Shown here piece after piece: positions 1 through 13,226 of a stretch of 64,000 bases of DNA (the first letter of the stretch is position 1; every line of letters starts with the position of its first letter). The notes under the pieces are model-generated. The model saw only the letters and a program-made list of their open reading frames with translations. It searched no databases and was not told where the DNA came from. The position numbers and the translations under genes were made by a program. This DNA comes from Calycina herbarum. Taxonomy: Eukaryota > Ascomycota > Leotiomycetes > Helotiales > Pezizellaceae. The DNA is taken from the NCBI GenBank assembly GCA_001414485.1, contig LLEY01000037.1, forward strand, positions 62,001 through 126,000. The letters run 5' to 3'.

Positions 1-458
1 TGAGTGGCCTCTCTGTATATTGAATGGTTCGCAAGCGCAAGTCAACATTTACTCTAAAAAATGATGTCAATTATTGGCAAGCCTTGAATCCAAGGCAAGG
101 AATGCTTTCAGAATTCACGTGATATTGCATCACAATTGAAAACTTGGTAGTGGTGAATCTTTTTATTTACATTTGCGATCAGAGCAAAATATACGCTTGT
201 ACTCTGAACTTTGACTCCTTTTTGGATTTGTTTCAGGGGGCGGGATTATTATATACGCCTCATAAAAACTGCAACCCACCCAAGGTGCAGTATATCGACA
301 ACAACCGGCTCTCATGAGCTCGCTCCGAAAACAAAGATCTACTCTAACTGTAGTCCATCCTCCGAACAATGGGAATCCCTCCCAAAAACACCAAACTCCA
401 CGCCTAAGCATGCCAGCCAACCCTTCCTATAAGGACATCAATTCCCAAACAAGAATCC
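1..458. other. Window edge and 3' flank of EAF1, no gene seen
   Basis: No convincing coding sequence lies here. The open frames are short, overlap each other in several frames and carry no recognisable domain. The stretch next to 459 should hold the 3' untranslated region of the minus-strand EAF1 gene. Confidence 0.5.
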
Positions 459-3400
459 TTATTTCGTGCTGTTCACACTGCCTGAGCTATTCCTGTGCGC
501 ATGACCCTGAGCCTGTTGCCCATTACTTGGACCAGCTCCATTTTGGCTTGCTGCCTGTCTAGCCTGCTCAGCTTGTTGCTGTCTCAACATTTGCGCATAC
601 AATTGTGGACTACTCTCAACACCTGGAGGAACCCGATGACCTTGTCCATTCATCCCACCCATTGCTCCCGTTGCATTCGTCAATCCACCCGCAGCCGCAT
701 TCATTGCATTTTGGGCCATCCCGGAGCTTGGCATGGCGTTCTTCAGCTGTTGCTGAATCATACTCCTGATTGTTTCCTGGTTGGCTTGAGGGTACTTTTT
801 CTTGAAAACCGCCTCCAAGTGTCCTACATAGGTATTCGCTTCTTGGGGTGGCGAGTGTTGACCCATTCTGGGTGATCCGGCTTGACCATGTGCTTGACCT
901 GGTGAAGGTACCATACCATTGACCGGGGGAGAGACTGCAGCAACACGAGCATCGTTGCCGTTGAAAGCCATCATGTTTTGCATGGCAAATCCAGGTCCAG
1001 GTTGCGGCATGCCATTTGTTCTTGGTGGTGAGTTTTGCTGAATTTGAGGTGATTGACCAGGGGGTTTTCCTTGTTGTTGCATTTGAATCATGGCACGTTG
1101 TTGCTCTGCGGTCTGGGCAGCTTGGTTGATCAATCCCACACTCACGGCTGGGTTTGGCATCGGGAGTTGGCCTTGCATTGCTTGCATTGGGGCTTGAGGA
1201 ACACCATTCATGGGGACTTGGGGTACGCGAAGACCGTTCTGCATCTGTTGACCCATCTGTTGACCCATTTGCTGGGCCATTTGGGGTGGCATCGGGCGAG
1301 GAATCCTATTTTGTTGACCTGGCACCGTAAGATTTTGGCCATTCTGACCGGGTGGTCCATTGGGTGGCTGTGGTCCGTTGGCAGGAGGGGGTCTAGCTTG
1401 GGGCCCTCCATTGGGAGGACCTCCTGGCTGACCTCCTTGCTGACCTCCTTGCTGTGCTGCTCGCTGCTGTTGCTGTTGCAAAAGAGCCTGAAAAAAATTA
1501 GCCAATGTGAATTAAAATAAATGAAGAAAACATGAAATAACAATAGAAATATGAATGGGAACGGGGATTGGAGATATCATACTCTTCGCTGTTGTTCCTG
1601 CCGCTGTTGGAGCAGAAGGACTCGCTCCGCGATCTGTTGCTCACGATCGTGCTTGAGGCGACTGAACTCCTGTGGAGTGTGAACATTTCGTGGTTGTGCA
1701 GGAGGTTGTTGGTTTTCATTGGCTTTGCGTAGAGCAGCCATACCCGCGGCCTGGCTCGCTTTTTGTTGAGCGGTCTCACGTTTCTTGGCTAGCTTTCGCA
1801 TTGCGTCTACCAGAGTAAGATGCTTTTGATTCCGGCGACGTTCAACACGTATACTAGTCGTAGTTCTTCTTCTAGGGGGCTGTTGCATTTGGCCATTAGC
1901 CATCTGTTGTGGTTGAGCAGCAGCAGCAGCTTGCATTACAGCTCTGTTTGCGGCTTCGATGCGACTGGTGTATGCTCTAAAGTAATGTGTCTTTTGCATA
2001 TCTGTGGGTAATCCTTCAAGTTGAACCCAACGTTCAAAGCATTCCCATGGCGTGCGCCGTTCCGCCCCTGAAGAGAACATGGACTTGCTCGTCAGCATAC
2101 TAGATATGAGTGACCAATTGTAGGTATAGTCTCGGACGAGACCCTTCAATTCGTTGTCTTCGTCCCACGTCCACTGTGAAGGAATTCTAGTTTCAAAGAA
2201 ACTTTGTAGTGGCATGGGGAATTCGGAAGGTGGCCGGAATTGATGGGAAGAGTGTATGCGATCGCGAATATGCTTGTGTTGCGGATCAAACAATGCCACA
2301 TCGGATTTTTCTGGTGGAGCCACAGGCCTCTTTTGACCCGGGTCTCCAAACACAACCTCATCCTCGTCGTCCTCTTCCTCTTCATATTGGTAACGACTCT
2401 TTTTTCGTGGTGGTCCTTCGGATATTAGTTCCATCTTACCTTCGACAAATTTGCTGAGAGGTAAAGCAGGTCTCCTCCACATGCGATCAGGGTCGATTTC
2501 CGAGGTCAATATATCTGACTGTGGGACACTCAAAGGGGCTCCATACATGGGCAATTCATTGAGTAGTTTGTCGGCAGTGGGTGATCTCCGTAGGCCAAAA
2601 ACAACGTCGTCATCTTGAAGAGCAAATATAGCAGTAGGTGCTATTGTGTCCATGAGATTCAGGCGAGGCTCCTCATCGAAATCATCCATAGGAGAATCAA
2701 ATTCCCCCGAGGCAACAAGGTCGGGAGTTAGATGTGGAATTTCCTGTGCGTCAGACATTTCGGCATCATTCGATGGCGCCTTTGATGGTTTTGGTGGGGT
2801 GGCCTTAACTTGCAGCAATTTCCGATCCTCTGGGCCAGCTTCTAGCCATTCCGCACAAGCAAATGCCAAATTCCTAGCCACTGTCATTTTCCATTTTCGC
2901 TCTTCTCTGAAATCGGTTCTCATCCATTTAACTTCGTGGAGAAGAACGTCCCAGTGAGTTGTGGGTCTGTTGGGTTCAACCGCCCGCTTTGGTTGTCTCA
3001 ACGACCATTTGTTTGCCCATTGCAGGTTGTATATGCGCTTCAAAACCTTGTTAGTTTGGCTCTCTTGAATTGGCAGGAATGCATTTGCTGTGGTAATGGT
3101 TTTATGGGCAGTGGCGAGTAAGCTATCCAGAGCTGGAATACCTCTCTTGTCGGATGTTGCTGAAGCGACAAAAAGGGGCGTTAAATAATCGTCTTGAGGC
3201 CGGACTATCTGAGACCCAGTTGGCACCAAAGCATTGTCATTTGAATTTGGCTTGTTAGCACGGCGAGAGAAAGTGACTGTAGAGAGCTTGCTTCTTTCCC
3301 TCTCTTTAGCCTTCTCCACCAAGCTTCGCATGCGGGTTCCGGGTGACTGAGGAGTAGAACTCCGTGATGGGGAGGACGAGTTTTCAGTTGAGCCTGAGTC

Positions 3401-5501
3401 GGTGGCAATTCTTGAAGGAGTTCTATCGGAACTGGGAGTTGTATTTGGTCGTGGGATTTCTCCAAGAATTTCAGAGACTGACTTATGTCGCATTGAACCA
3501 GATGTGATTCGAGTGGTCATGCGCTCTGCCACGGGTGGTGCTATAGCTGTAGCGGGAGTAGGGGGTGCTTGACGTGGTGTAGATGATGTGGGGGTAGTAG
3601 ACGACCTCTTTGAATCGATCGTTGCATTTGGAGGAGCTTCAATTGGCGAGGTAACAGTTGCCGGCGATGGAGGATTATTTTGAATGGTTCCACCACTCTC
3701 GAAGGTGTCCTTGACCGTCGTATTTTCCACGGCCATTGCATCAGTAGGGGTCTCTCCTTCGTTCTCTGAATCAGGCACCTCGCGCTGACGGGGTTCAACA
3801 CCATTGACAATGACTTCATTAGGCTGCTCTGTACCAGACATTTCAACATGTCCTGACGTTCTGGCATCTACTGCAGCGTCTGTATCTTCAACAATATCTT
3901 GAACAACTTCACTGGCCTCTTTGGTCAGAGAAGACGCTGCTGCTTGGTCGCGTTGAGCAACATTGCTTTGCGAGCCCCGATCGAAAAGACCTCTATTATC
4001 TACCACAAGTGTGTTTAGTGATGCAGCTTCCTCTTCCATTCGTAATTGTTTATCAGCTGCCGCAGGGCTGCTCCCCAGGATTTCCTTGCGTGCGATTTCG
4101 ATTCGTGCCTTGAGAATTCGATCATGTTCTTCTTTCTCCGCCACTTCTTCGGGAGTTGCTCGTAGTTCGGGGGGTGTCTGGGCATCCTTTTCGATGGTGC
4201 CGGAATCATAGCGTGAACTCCCGTTATCAGGGCTTGTATCAGTAGAGGCATCGTGCAAGGCGGGAGTAGTGGCTGATAAGGCGGGAGTAGTGGCTGATAG
4301 GGCGCCATTGGTAGAACCTGGGGACGATGCAAGTTCGGTTTGTTGCCCTCCATCTCGCGGAAGCTTGATAGCTAGACCCGAAGCTTCCTTTGCCTTTTGC
4401 TGCCGCGCCTGCTTCACTTCCCTGAGATGTTCCTCTTGAACTTCTTTCGGTGGAAGATGTGCTGTGGTAGCTTTGTGAATTATATCGTGAGAACCCAAAC
4501 CGACTACGAGTGGCTCCGATAGTTGTGCAGCATCCTCGGCCAGTATTGGCATCGCCTTTCGTGGATCTACCCCGGGACTGTTTGGTCTACTTTCCAATAC
4601 AGATCTAATTCGTTCCGCTTCCGATTCTCTTGGTGGAATTGGCGCATCGGGTATATGTGGTGATGGCTTCGTTGCATGTTGGAATGTCTCTTCTACAATC
4701 TCTCCAAGAATAACTGCGGATTCTGCTGGTAGGTCGGTCTGCGAGCTCTTCGAAGTCGACCTGTCCATCGGAATCCCGTGCTCCTTTGGTTCTATGCCAT
4801 TCTCAACGATGGGTGGGCGCCCGCCATCACTTTTCGCACTCGGCGTCGGTGCTCTACTTTTTCTAGGCTTGGATCCATCGCGCTGGGGTTTCGTTATTTT
4901 AGAGGGTTCCTTCCAATTCGGACGAGTTTCTGGGCTAACCTTGCGGATGGGGGTTCTTTGTTTCGCAGTCTCGGAGCGTAGCTGTCGACGCGTTGGGAGG
5001 TTGGACTCGTCGAAGAGCCGGTCTCTGGATATCAAGTCAGTAAAACGACATTTATGAACCAATCCTCGTTCCCATGGCTTTTGAAAGCGGTGCAGGTGTT
5101 GATCGTACGTACTTTAATATGTCGGTGACATCGAGAAATCGTTCTTCGGCCGCGGAGGTGGGCGGCGCGTCGGGGCTCGAGTAGGTGGTTTGGGGTACGG
5201 GGCCTTCATTGTCGCAAACGGCGAAGAACTCGCGGAGCTTCCTCTTGCGCGAGGTAACAATTCCACTACAACCATCAGCACAATGAAAATTGCATGCATC
5301 GATGCGCCTCGTCATGCGCTTTCCATCTATACCAGAGGGAGAATTGATGTACCTGAGATCGTTGCGTTTGGATCGCAAAAGGCGGGAGCGGTCGGCATAC
5401 CCAACCTCACTCATAATAAAGCGACCGCGACATCCGTTTTGCGAGAAAACGGATGCGATGCCGGGGTTAATGGGTGCGCTGGAGATGATGGCGATGCTCA
5501 A
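459..5501 (-). CDS. EAF1: Chromatin modification protein EAF1/VID21 (NuA4 subunit)
   Basis: This is the platform subunit of the NuA4 histone acetyltransferase complex, a nuclear protein that joins the catalytic and TRA1 modules. I read four exons on the minus strand: 5501-5353, 5265-5113, 5024-1583 and 1487-459. The spliced length is exactly 1590 codons plus stop. The N-terminus has the family's RSRLLRSKRNDL and RKRKLREFF motifs, joined across the first intron. An HSA domain lies near residues 785-850 (around THWDVLLHEVKW), an acidic patch near 985, and a SANT/Myb domain near 1050-1110 (QWTWDEDNELKGLVRDY). The C-terminus is Gln/Pro/Gly-rich, which is usual for fungal VID21. The second intron joins DILK to DRLFDE, a family-typical join. 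The first intron is 87 bases and keeps the frame if retained, so the N-terminus is the least certain part. A 21-base tandem repeat near 4255-4300 encodes repeated ALSATTP. Confidence 0.93.
5266..5352 (-). other. EAF1 intron 1, frame-preserving
   Basis: The donor is gtacat and the acceptor gttgtag, 87 bases, with no stop codon in frame. Removing it joins KRNDL to SGIVTSRKRKLREFF, which fits the conserved N-terminus of VID21 proteins; keeping it inserts 29 residues in the middle of that motif. Confidence 0.7.
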
Positions 5502-6733
5502 ATTGATGGAAAGTCGTGGTGTTGTGGTGCTATGATTGATTCAGACCTTCGCAGTATAGTCGATCTCATCTATCGTGCATCTCCAGAGTTGGGAAGGAAG
5601 GAGAGAGGGAAAACATGCGCTAAGCCAAAACAGCCGAACGCCTCGCCAAAACATGAATTTCAATGGCAGAAAAGGGACCATCAGGGTTAAGATTCACGAC
5701 GATTTTTTTAAGATCTGGAGATTCACTTTACGACGAATGCACGATGTGTGTGGGAAAATGTGTGTACAGGTAGGTGTTAGTCGTTTCATTGTTCTAGTGT
5801 TATCGTAGCCCGGAATTTTGCGCAACAGCTGGCCACTAGAACGAATGATCCCCCCTTTTTGGGTTGATCGTGTGCTCATCACTCAACCACCTCTACTGAA
5901 TCAAACTATTATTAAAAAAAGAGATGTAAAATAAGTACATTAATTTTAGCAGGGAAGAGGTATTTCTCTATTCCTAATACTCCCACGAATAACTAAGACA
6001 TACCTTATCTTCTGTACTATATCAGCCCATCAACGGAGAGCTCGGGTTGGCTGCTAGTTGGTTGAGGCACCAAAGCTGCAAGGAATCGGCTTCTCAACAC
6101 AATTTCAAACTTTTCTTTCAGCTAGACTCTCGCGAGCAGCGGAAAGTTATAATCTACTTTTTGGTGCTTGAAGTTCCCAACTTGCTAAGCTCAAGCAGCT
6201 GAGCTGGACAATTAGCTAACTCCCTAAAATAATTTATTAGAGTATTATCCATGTTACCTAGAACTTTCGGTGTTATCGAAAGATACGGCGGCAGCCTGGA
6301 GCGATTATGTGCATTTTTCTTTTGCCCTTCAAGATGACGCGTTCAATACTAATTCTCATTCCAGGCAAACATATTTGTCCAAAAAAACGAGAGATCATAG
6401 AAAAAAGTGGTATCATTTATGTAATTATTATGTACGATCCTTCCCTCCCAATAAACCAAATCCGCAAGAAGAAAAATCAAAGAGGGTATCAAAACGACCG
6501 TACAACACCACATTTCCACTCCATTTCCTCGTCCCCACCCCTCAACAACTACATATTACCAACTAACTATCATAAAATTACATGGGATATTATTTTTTCC
6601 TTTCCTTCTTCGTGATGGCGTCCGATGCAAAAAAGATCGGGGGGTTTGCGACAAAAAGATCAACGCGCAAGCAAAGTGGCATGCGCTATCAAGTAGACCA
6701 AGCTGCACAACACGATAAATCATCAGTATTTGC
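5502..6733. other. Intergenic, AT-rich
   Basis: This is the upstream region of EAF1 and the 3' flank of the stomatin-like gene. The part from about 5880 to 6560 is AT-rich with A runs. No open frame has domain-like or codon-like content, and I see no RNA gene. Confidence 0.5.
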
Positions 6734-7900
6734 TTAGATGGTCTCAACGACACGAGAGTTAATAGCTTGTTGGAAACCGGAACCAGTACCTCCAAAGTCA
6801 CTATCGTGGGATGCTGAAGCACCTCCATGTTGTTGGGCTCCCTCTCCATGCTGATCGGCCAACGCCATCGAAGCGGCGATATTAGGAGCTCCTGGCAGGA
6901 AGATAACCTTGCTGTTGGCTGATTTGGCCATTGCTTGCATCGCCTCGAGATATCTGATTTGCATAGCTGGTGCGCTGGATAGAATGTCTGCGGCTTGACG
7001 CATGAGTTTGGCGGATTCGACTTCGGCGCGAGCGGCAATGACCTTGGACTCTCCGATACGCTTGGATTGAGCGGCCATGGAGAGGGAGTCTTGGAGCTCG
7101 TTGCTGAAAATGATGTCTTTGATGAGCATGCTTTCGACCTTGACTCCCCATCCTGCCGCGACGTCCTCGATAATTTCTCCGATGGATTGAGCTACTTCTT
7201 CACGACGCTCGATGACATCTTGTAGAACTCGTGCACCGACAACGTGGCGAAGAGTGGTTTGAGTACGCTCTACCAATGCTTGCTTGATGTTGGAAATTCC
7301 GAAGGCTGCCTTGTGTGGAGAGGTAATGTGGTAGTAAATAACGGAGGTCAAATGGAGAGTAACATTGTCTTTGGTCATGCAAACTTGTTGTCCAACCTCT
7401 GTGTAGAAGATTAGATATGAAACTTATAGAAATACCTAAAAATCACTTACCAACGATTTGGATCTTGACATCGACTTGAATGAGGCGTTCACTGAGTGGG
7501 TTGATCTTGACCAGACCAGGATCCACAGCACGATAAAATCGACCGAATTTCGTGACGAGGCCAACATTTCCCTGCGAGACAGGTTTGTATGGGTTAGGAC
7601 AGAGAATACAACACGGAACAGCGCCCATAGTTCCAATGCAAGATCCCAGAGCGTTGACTAGATGCTATTAGCAGGTAGAACTCGAGGTGGCGCAGACTAC
7701 ATACTCATGCTTCCGTACCAGCCATGAGCTTGCGCATCGTCGCCTTGAAGGACCTGGGCATAACTGGGTTGAAGGTCTTCTCTGCGGGGAGGTTCGACAT
7801 GGACGAGAGGGTTGTCGCTGCGCGCAGTTCGCTGGGTTCCATTGCCATTGACGGTGGACGAGCCGGCGTGGCTGTCCTTTCGAGGATCGAGTCCAGACAT
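6734..7900 (-). CDS. Stomatin-like SPFH/Band 7 protein
   Basis: Stomatin-family proteins are membrane scaffolds that oligomerise on the inner face of membranes and modulate partner proteins. Three exons are read on the minus strand: 7900-7705, 7657-7451 and 7398-6734, giving 355 residues. The introns are 47 and 52 bases and the phases fit. The start ATG at 7900 gives MSGLDPRKDS; an upstream in-frame extension lacks an ATG. Residues about 65-90 contain GTMGAVPCCILCPNPYKPV, a Cys-rich membrane-associating segment known in fungal stomatins and possibly acylated. The SPFH core follows (VSQGNVGLVTKFGRF, LVKINPLSERL, then AAGWGVKVESMLIKDI), then an Ala/Glu-rich helix (IAARAEVESAKLM) and a Gly/Ser-rich tail. 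It is a complete gene of normal family length. Whether it sits in the plasma membrane or in mitochondria cannot be told from this sequence. Confidence 0.93.
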
Positions 7901-10900
7901 ATTCTGTGGTGGTGGGTTGTATGAGAATTGCAAGAGCAAAGATCGATGGGAAAGATGTGAGATTGGCGGACTGTAGTATTGTATGGAAAGGGAGTAGAGT
8001 AGTGAGTGGTGTGATGAGGAGGGGAAGCTGTTTGTACTTATTAAATAAACCGAGAGGAAAAGGTGGTGTGCTTCCGGGAGCTGCTACCCTTGTCGTATCC
8101 CTGTATGATGTGGAAAGTGGGTCTCAGGGTTCGACATCATTGCGGGGAATTGGAGGAAAGGGCAGGAAAGAGCCACGGGGGACAGCGCAGGGAGAGATAT
8201 GATTGGCCATGTCGAGCAATCGATTAGGTGGGCGGTGCTTCTGAGGGGTTGATACATTCGCTGAGACACTTGCCCCTTCGAAACTGTGCTACAAGTAGGT
8301 ACACTAGTACTGTACATAGCCGTTGATTTCACATACAGAGTGATTCGTATACAATACTCTATTTTTGCTCCGTTATTCAACTCCTTTTTCTTTTGGGTGA
8401 GGAAGCTTTCAAAAATTACTCGGAATTCCAGGTCCAATACGAAATACCATCCTCCCAGATGTTCCTTTCATTCCAGCACAAGGCCGACTGGGTGGCTAAC
8501 TCGGAAGCTAAGCTACGCTATTAGTTTCACAGCCAGCGCGCAGTAGAAAAGTTCTCGTAATGTTTTAGTTAACCACTACTAGCGCCCCGTTGAAAAAGCT
8601 TATGCTTAGCACGCAGCCAGGTTATCCGTAGGCATCGCATCGCATCGCATCTTTGGGAGCTCTTGCCTTGTAGAGATATCCCTGTCTCTGATCGCTTCTG
8701 TTCTCTGTTTCCTCTCCCAGCGACGATCCACTCGCTGTACGACATCAACCACCATCATCCAAACATCACCACCGCCTCCCATTTTCCGACATGCTCCGTC
8801 TTACCTACCTACAAACAAGACTAAGAGTAGGGTGTAGTAGAGTCTCAAATACCTCATGCCAAAATCCAAGCTACGACCCAAGCAACACTGCCCTTCTCGG
8901 GCGGGAGAGATGGCCCAGATAAGACGATCCATCCAGTTCGGATTCCATTCCACACCGCGCGTAATACTACATTGCTGACGAGCAGCAGACACGAGCGGTA
9001 GCCAGAATAATACCTCATACCATCCATTCACGATTCAATTCCATCACAGCACATATCAGAACCAAACTCACTCTCTACCCAGCCATTCCAATTCGTCAAT
9101 TCAAACAGCATGGTACAGGCAAGTCAGTTCAAAAAACGCTCGGCCGGTCAGCGTGCCGAGTGGCCACAACAACAATGAAAATGGAAGATCATGAGACTGT
9201 TCTTTCAAAAGACTCCGCCCCCGAACATCACATCCTACCATCCTTCGAGAAGCCTTCCTCAACAGGCAACCCCTTTCCTTGGGCCTTTCCTGTCGTCCGC
9301 CGTACGGATCCGTGGAATGAAGTGCCGATTCTTTCCTAACCAAATCCAACTAGCACTAAGCCTCATTGCCAAGATATAACGCTCATCACTTCTTCGCGCC
9401 AACCAAATCCAAATATCAAACCCACTCAAAAGCGATTTACCATGTCGCTGAATGTCTGCCTATTCTTCAGGTGCGAATTGTTTTCAGAACCTTCCTCTTA
9501 CAGCATTTTTTCTCACCATCTTCCACATCCTAATGATCGCCCGACTGCTATGCATCTGCAATGCGCCATCATCGAGAGTAGGTGGAGGCGCAGTTCGCAG
9601 CCTCCCAACCTCATTTGCTGAAATACCCGAATACTTCGGTAGGACACCCTTTGGGCATGACCACCACCAAGTCAACCAATACCAAGCTCTTTTCTGCAAG
9701 GAAAATACATATTTCATTTGCCATTATTGATCTACCGTTCGCACATGCATTTTTACTACACACTTGCAGTTTGTGGATCCATATTTTTCGTTCTTAGCAA
9801 AACACCATTTGTTGTACAAAATTTCCATCGTTCTGCCATTCTGTTAGCCTAACGGCATATCATCCGAGGTTGGGTCGAGTTTAACACCTATGTGCGCAAG
9901 GTGCATGGGCAAATAGTTTCAAGTTTCAAGCCTTCTTTTTCTTTTTATGGAAGACGGAGGGAGGGCTACGTTTTTGCTTGGGGCAGATAGTAAGATAGAG
10001 GCTAGGAATTGGGATCATGTGACATTTTCATGTCAAGATCCTAGACCAGAGGGGACGGGAGATCGTATTGGGAAATTGATCAGGCTTATAAGTTTGAGTC
10101 ACTGTTGTGAAGTCACTACTCTACACCGAAACGGCTTCTTTCTGGTTCAACTTTAGTCCCTCTCGTCTGCGGTATTCTGGATGCTAAAGCCAGATACCTG
10201 GATACTCGAGTTTCGATTACACGACAAAGAATCCATTAATTACTCTTTTGGAGACCTGATTTATATCTGCTATGTTGAAATCACTGACGATTTCTAAGTA
10301 CTGAAGGATCTAGGAAATTTAAAGCAGCACTGAATTTCCTGGACCCTTCAAGTAATAGAATGATTTAAATTGCATCTGATCATTGAAGAATGGTTCTAGT
10401 TGTTCTCATATTTTGATATGATAACATTCACTAGATTTTGTTTAGATATCTGAAAGTAAAGATCTTCTAGAGTTTTGCTTATTCGTCGTATATTTATTTG
10501 ATTTATAATAATAAGATAAAATTCTAAGTCTTGATTAAGCATTTGATTATTCTAATTTGCAAACAGGTAGGTTTTGAAATACATGCCAAAGTATTTGATA
10601 TGTACAACATACCGATTTCAGCTTCATGAAGGCCAAACCGAGGATCAGCATCGCGGCTAAAACCTCATTCTCAATCAAGTCTTCCCTCCTTATTCATTTG
10701 TTTAGTCCATCGTCTTTCCAAGTTAAAGTATACTTTGCTGAGTCATGGATCTTTGATTTCCAATTCATGTTGATTCGGATATCGAGTGCCATCCCGCACT
10801 CATGATTCAGACCCGCTTCCCCGCGATTTTGACCCCCACTCTCCCCAGATGTCTGCACATGGAAATGTTATTGGTACATATTCTTGTTGGATTTATTTCG

Positions 10901-11070
10901 GACTTGTATTTCCGATGTTTTTGTGAAATGGTGTTTTTACATATAGGCCGAAGGAAGGATGGGGAAGGGTGGGTTGATGGTTTATTTCGTTTCTTTCTCT
11001 TTCTAGTACACCACGTCGGGATTAGAGAAATTTTTGGAGGGGAAAATAGTCGTAAAGACGACGAACAACA
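7901..11070. other. Long intergenic region, no gene seen
   Basis: About 3.2 kb between the divergently placed stomatin-like gene and the MFS gene. Only short open frames without recognisable motifs occur. It holds a gcatc repeat (four copies, 8632-8651) and an AT-rich block around 10220-10600. Promoters of both neighbours must lie at its two ends. Confidence 0.5.
8632..8651. repeat. Pentanucleotide repeat gcatc x4
   Basis: Four perfect copies of gcatc are visible. It is a simple sequence repeat with no gene next to it. Confidence 0.8.
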
Positions 11071-13226
11071 ATGGCAGCTATGGACGCGAAGATCTCGACG
11101 AGTGGTGATGAGCTCGCTACAGAGCATCGCGAATACATATCCAGTACCAGCAGTCCACCTGCAGAACTTGAGGAGGAAAAGCCTACGATAAGTTGGCAGA
11201 CTGTTCTTGCAATCTTTGTAAATCTCTCCGATTTGTTTACATCTCTAGTACCCTTCAATTGACAATGCATAGTCTCTATTATTCCAATATAATGCATATC
11301 TTTTCACCCTCATCATGCCACCCGCCGTCCTATCATTCATCAACGCAGACCTAGGGCCAGATAAAAATTACATCTGGATTGCCATCTCGTTCGCTCCCCC
11401 TTCCCCTCCAAACTCCCTTCTAATTCACAGCCAGATGGAACCTCGTAGCAGCAGTGATTGTCACAATCAGTGGCAGACTCGCAGATATTTTCGGCAGGCG
11501 TTGGTTCCTCATTACTGGTGCGGCTTTGGGATGTATCGGCTCACTTGTCGGTGCTACCGCGAAGAATATCCCTACTATGATTGCTAGTGGGGTTATTTTT
11601 GGATTTGGGGGTGGGTTTCAGGAGATGTGTTTTTCTTGTGTGCAGGAGTTGGTTCCTAATCGGTGGCGGTTTACTGTTCTAGGTATGAATTCCCCGTAAT
11701 TCATCACTTTCAAACTACATATGTGAAATGCTAACCTTCGCCTGGCAGGTATCACCGAGGTTGCAAATACACCCGCAATGTTTAGCGCGCTGGTTTCGTA
11801 CGCGTTCGTTGCCCACCTCCAACTGGGATGGAGAACTTGCTATTATTGGTGTTTCGCTTTTGAGTTCGCTAGTCTGGTCTTTCTATTTCTCTTTTACAGA
11901 CCTCCAACGTTTGAAACGAAGCATTCTGAGGATCATAAGACGAAGTTAGAGCTTTTGAAAGAACTTGATTTCGTGGGCTTGTTCACATTTACTGCGGCTT
12001 GCACGCTGTTACTTGTCGGTATCAATCGGGTATGTAATGAAATTCCTTGTGTCGGAGTTGGTGCTGGTGCTAATCCAATCTAGGGTGGAACTATTGCTCC
12101 ATGGGAGAGTACTTCTGTTCTCGCTCCCATTGTTGTTGCGGGTGTTCTTTTTATTCTTCTGGGATTTTGGGAAGTTTATGCACCTCTCAGACATCCGATT
12201 TTACCACCAAGACTCTTTAAGAAATGGCGCGAGTAAGTACTCTTACCACCCATGGAAGTGAAAAACATACTTACCTCAATTTAGTTTCACAGCCATCCTC
12301 GTAGTCGCCTTCGTATGCGGAATGCTCTACTACAGTAACCTCGCGTACGCCACCCCCCATTGTTCCCAACCATCCCTTAATCTAACCAACTCACAGTCTC
12401 TGGCCACGAATCTCCTCCCTCCTCTTCGTCTCCTCAAACGATATTATAATGCGCGGCCTCTACGCAAACATGACCAGTTTCTCAACCATCATTTCGAACA
12501 TCTACTGCATGGCCGTCATGCCTTGGGTAGGTCACGAGCGCTGGCAACTCATCTTCCTCGCCATCACGCAGACCACTTTTACTGGTGCGCTGGCGAGCCT
12601 TACGATTGAGGATAAGGGAAGGGCTATTGCTTTTATTTTGATGGCTGGGATGGCGGCTACGAGTTGTAGTCCGTTGATTTTCGGGACGGTGAGCTTGGGG
12701 TTGGATGATCAGAAGGATATGTATGTACTTTTTTCCTATTTTAAAATGTGATTGTCGATCGAGGAGGAAGGGAAGCTAATTAATTGTGAGAACTAGTGGT
12801 GTGGCGATAGGTCTTGTCTCAACATCCCGTCTAATTGGCGGTGCGGTCGCGGGAGCAATCTACACTTCCATCTACACAAATCACTACGCCTCCTCTATAC
12901 CCACCAAACTCACCTCCCATGTCTCCGCTGCTGGATTCACGGGGTCACTCTCTGCTCTCCTTCAAGCTTCTGCTACGAACACTTTATCAGCATATCAAAA
13001 AGTCGCGGGTGCTACACCGGAAGTTATTAAAGCCGCGCAAATGGCGGTTAAAGAGAGTTATGTTGAGGGATTTAAACTTGTTTTCTTGGTTGCGGTTGCG
13101 TTTGGGGTTTTGGCTGTTGCGGCGGCGTGTTGTACGAGGAGTGTGGAGGTGGGGAAGAAGAGTAATGAGAGGGCGACTAGGTTGGAGAATGAGAGGGTTG
13201 GGGTGGGGGAGAAGGTTTTAGTTTAG
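11071..13226 (+). CDS. MFS transporter, TRI12-like (DHA14 type)
   Basis: This is a plasma-membrane multi-pass exporter of the fungal TRI12-like branch of the major facilitator superfamily; such proteins export small molecules, but the substrate cannot be read here. Eight exons: 11071-11217, 11273-11388, 11435-11682, 11749-12029, 12084-12232, 12285-12344, 12397-12720 and 12797-13226. Phases fit throughout and give 584 residues. Support includes PPAVLSFINADLG, ISWNLVAAVIVTISGRLADIFGRRWF (the loop 2-3 signature), VQELVPNRWRF, ITEVANTPA, HERWQLIF, DDQKDIGVAIGL and a short basic C-terminal tail. Exon 2 uses a weak donor (gttcgc), needed to restore ISWNL. No biosynthetic cluster genes flank it, so a trichothecene role should not be assumed. 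Confidence 0.9.

Noticed and set aside
1208..1543. Open frame on the minus strand inside the EAF1 3' exon
   Set aside because: It is in another frame of the Gln-rich exon, has no domain, and is explained by the repeat-like composition.
9452..9730. 92-codon plus-strand frame with a hydrophobic stretch
   Set aside because: No start context, no splice partner and no recognisable motif; the opposite strand is equally open.
11071..13226. Trichothecene cluster pump
   Set aside because: The transporter is TRI12-like, but no trichothecene biosynthesis genes lie in the window, so only the family is called.
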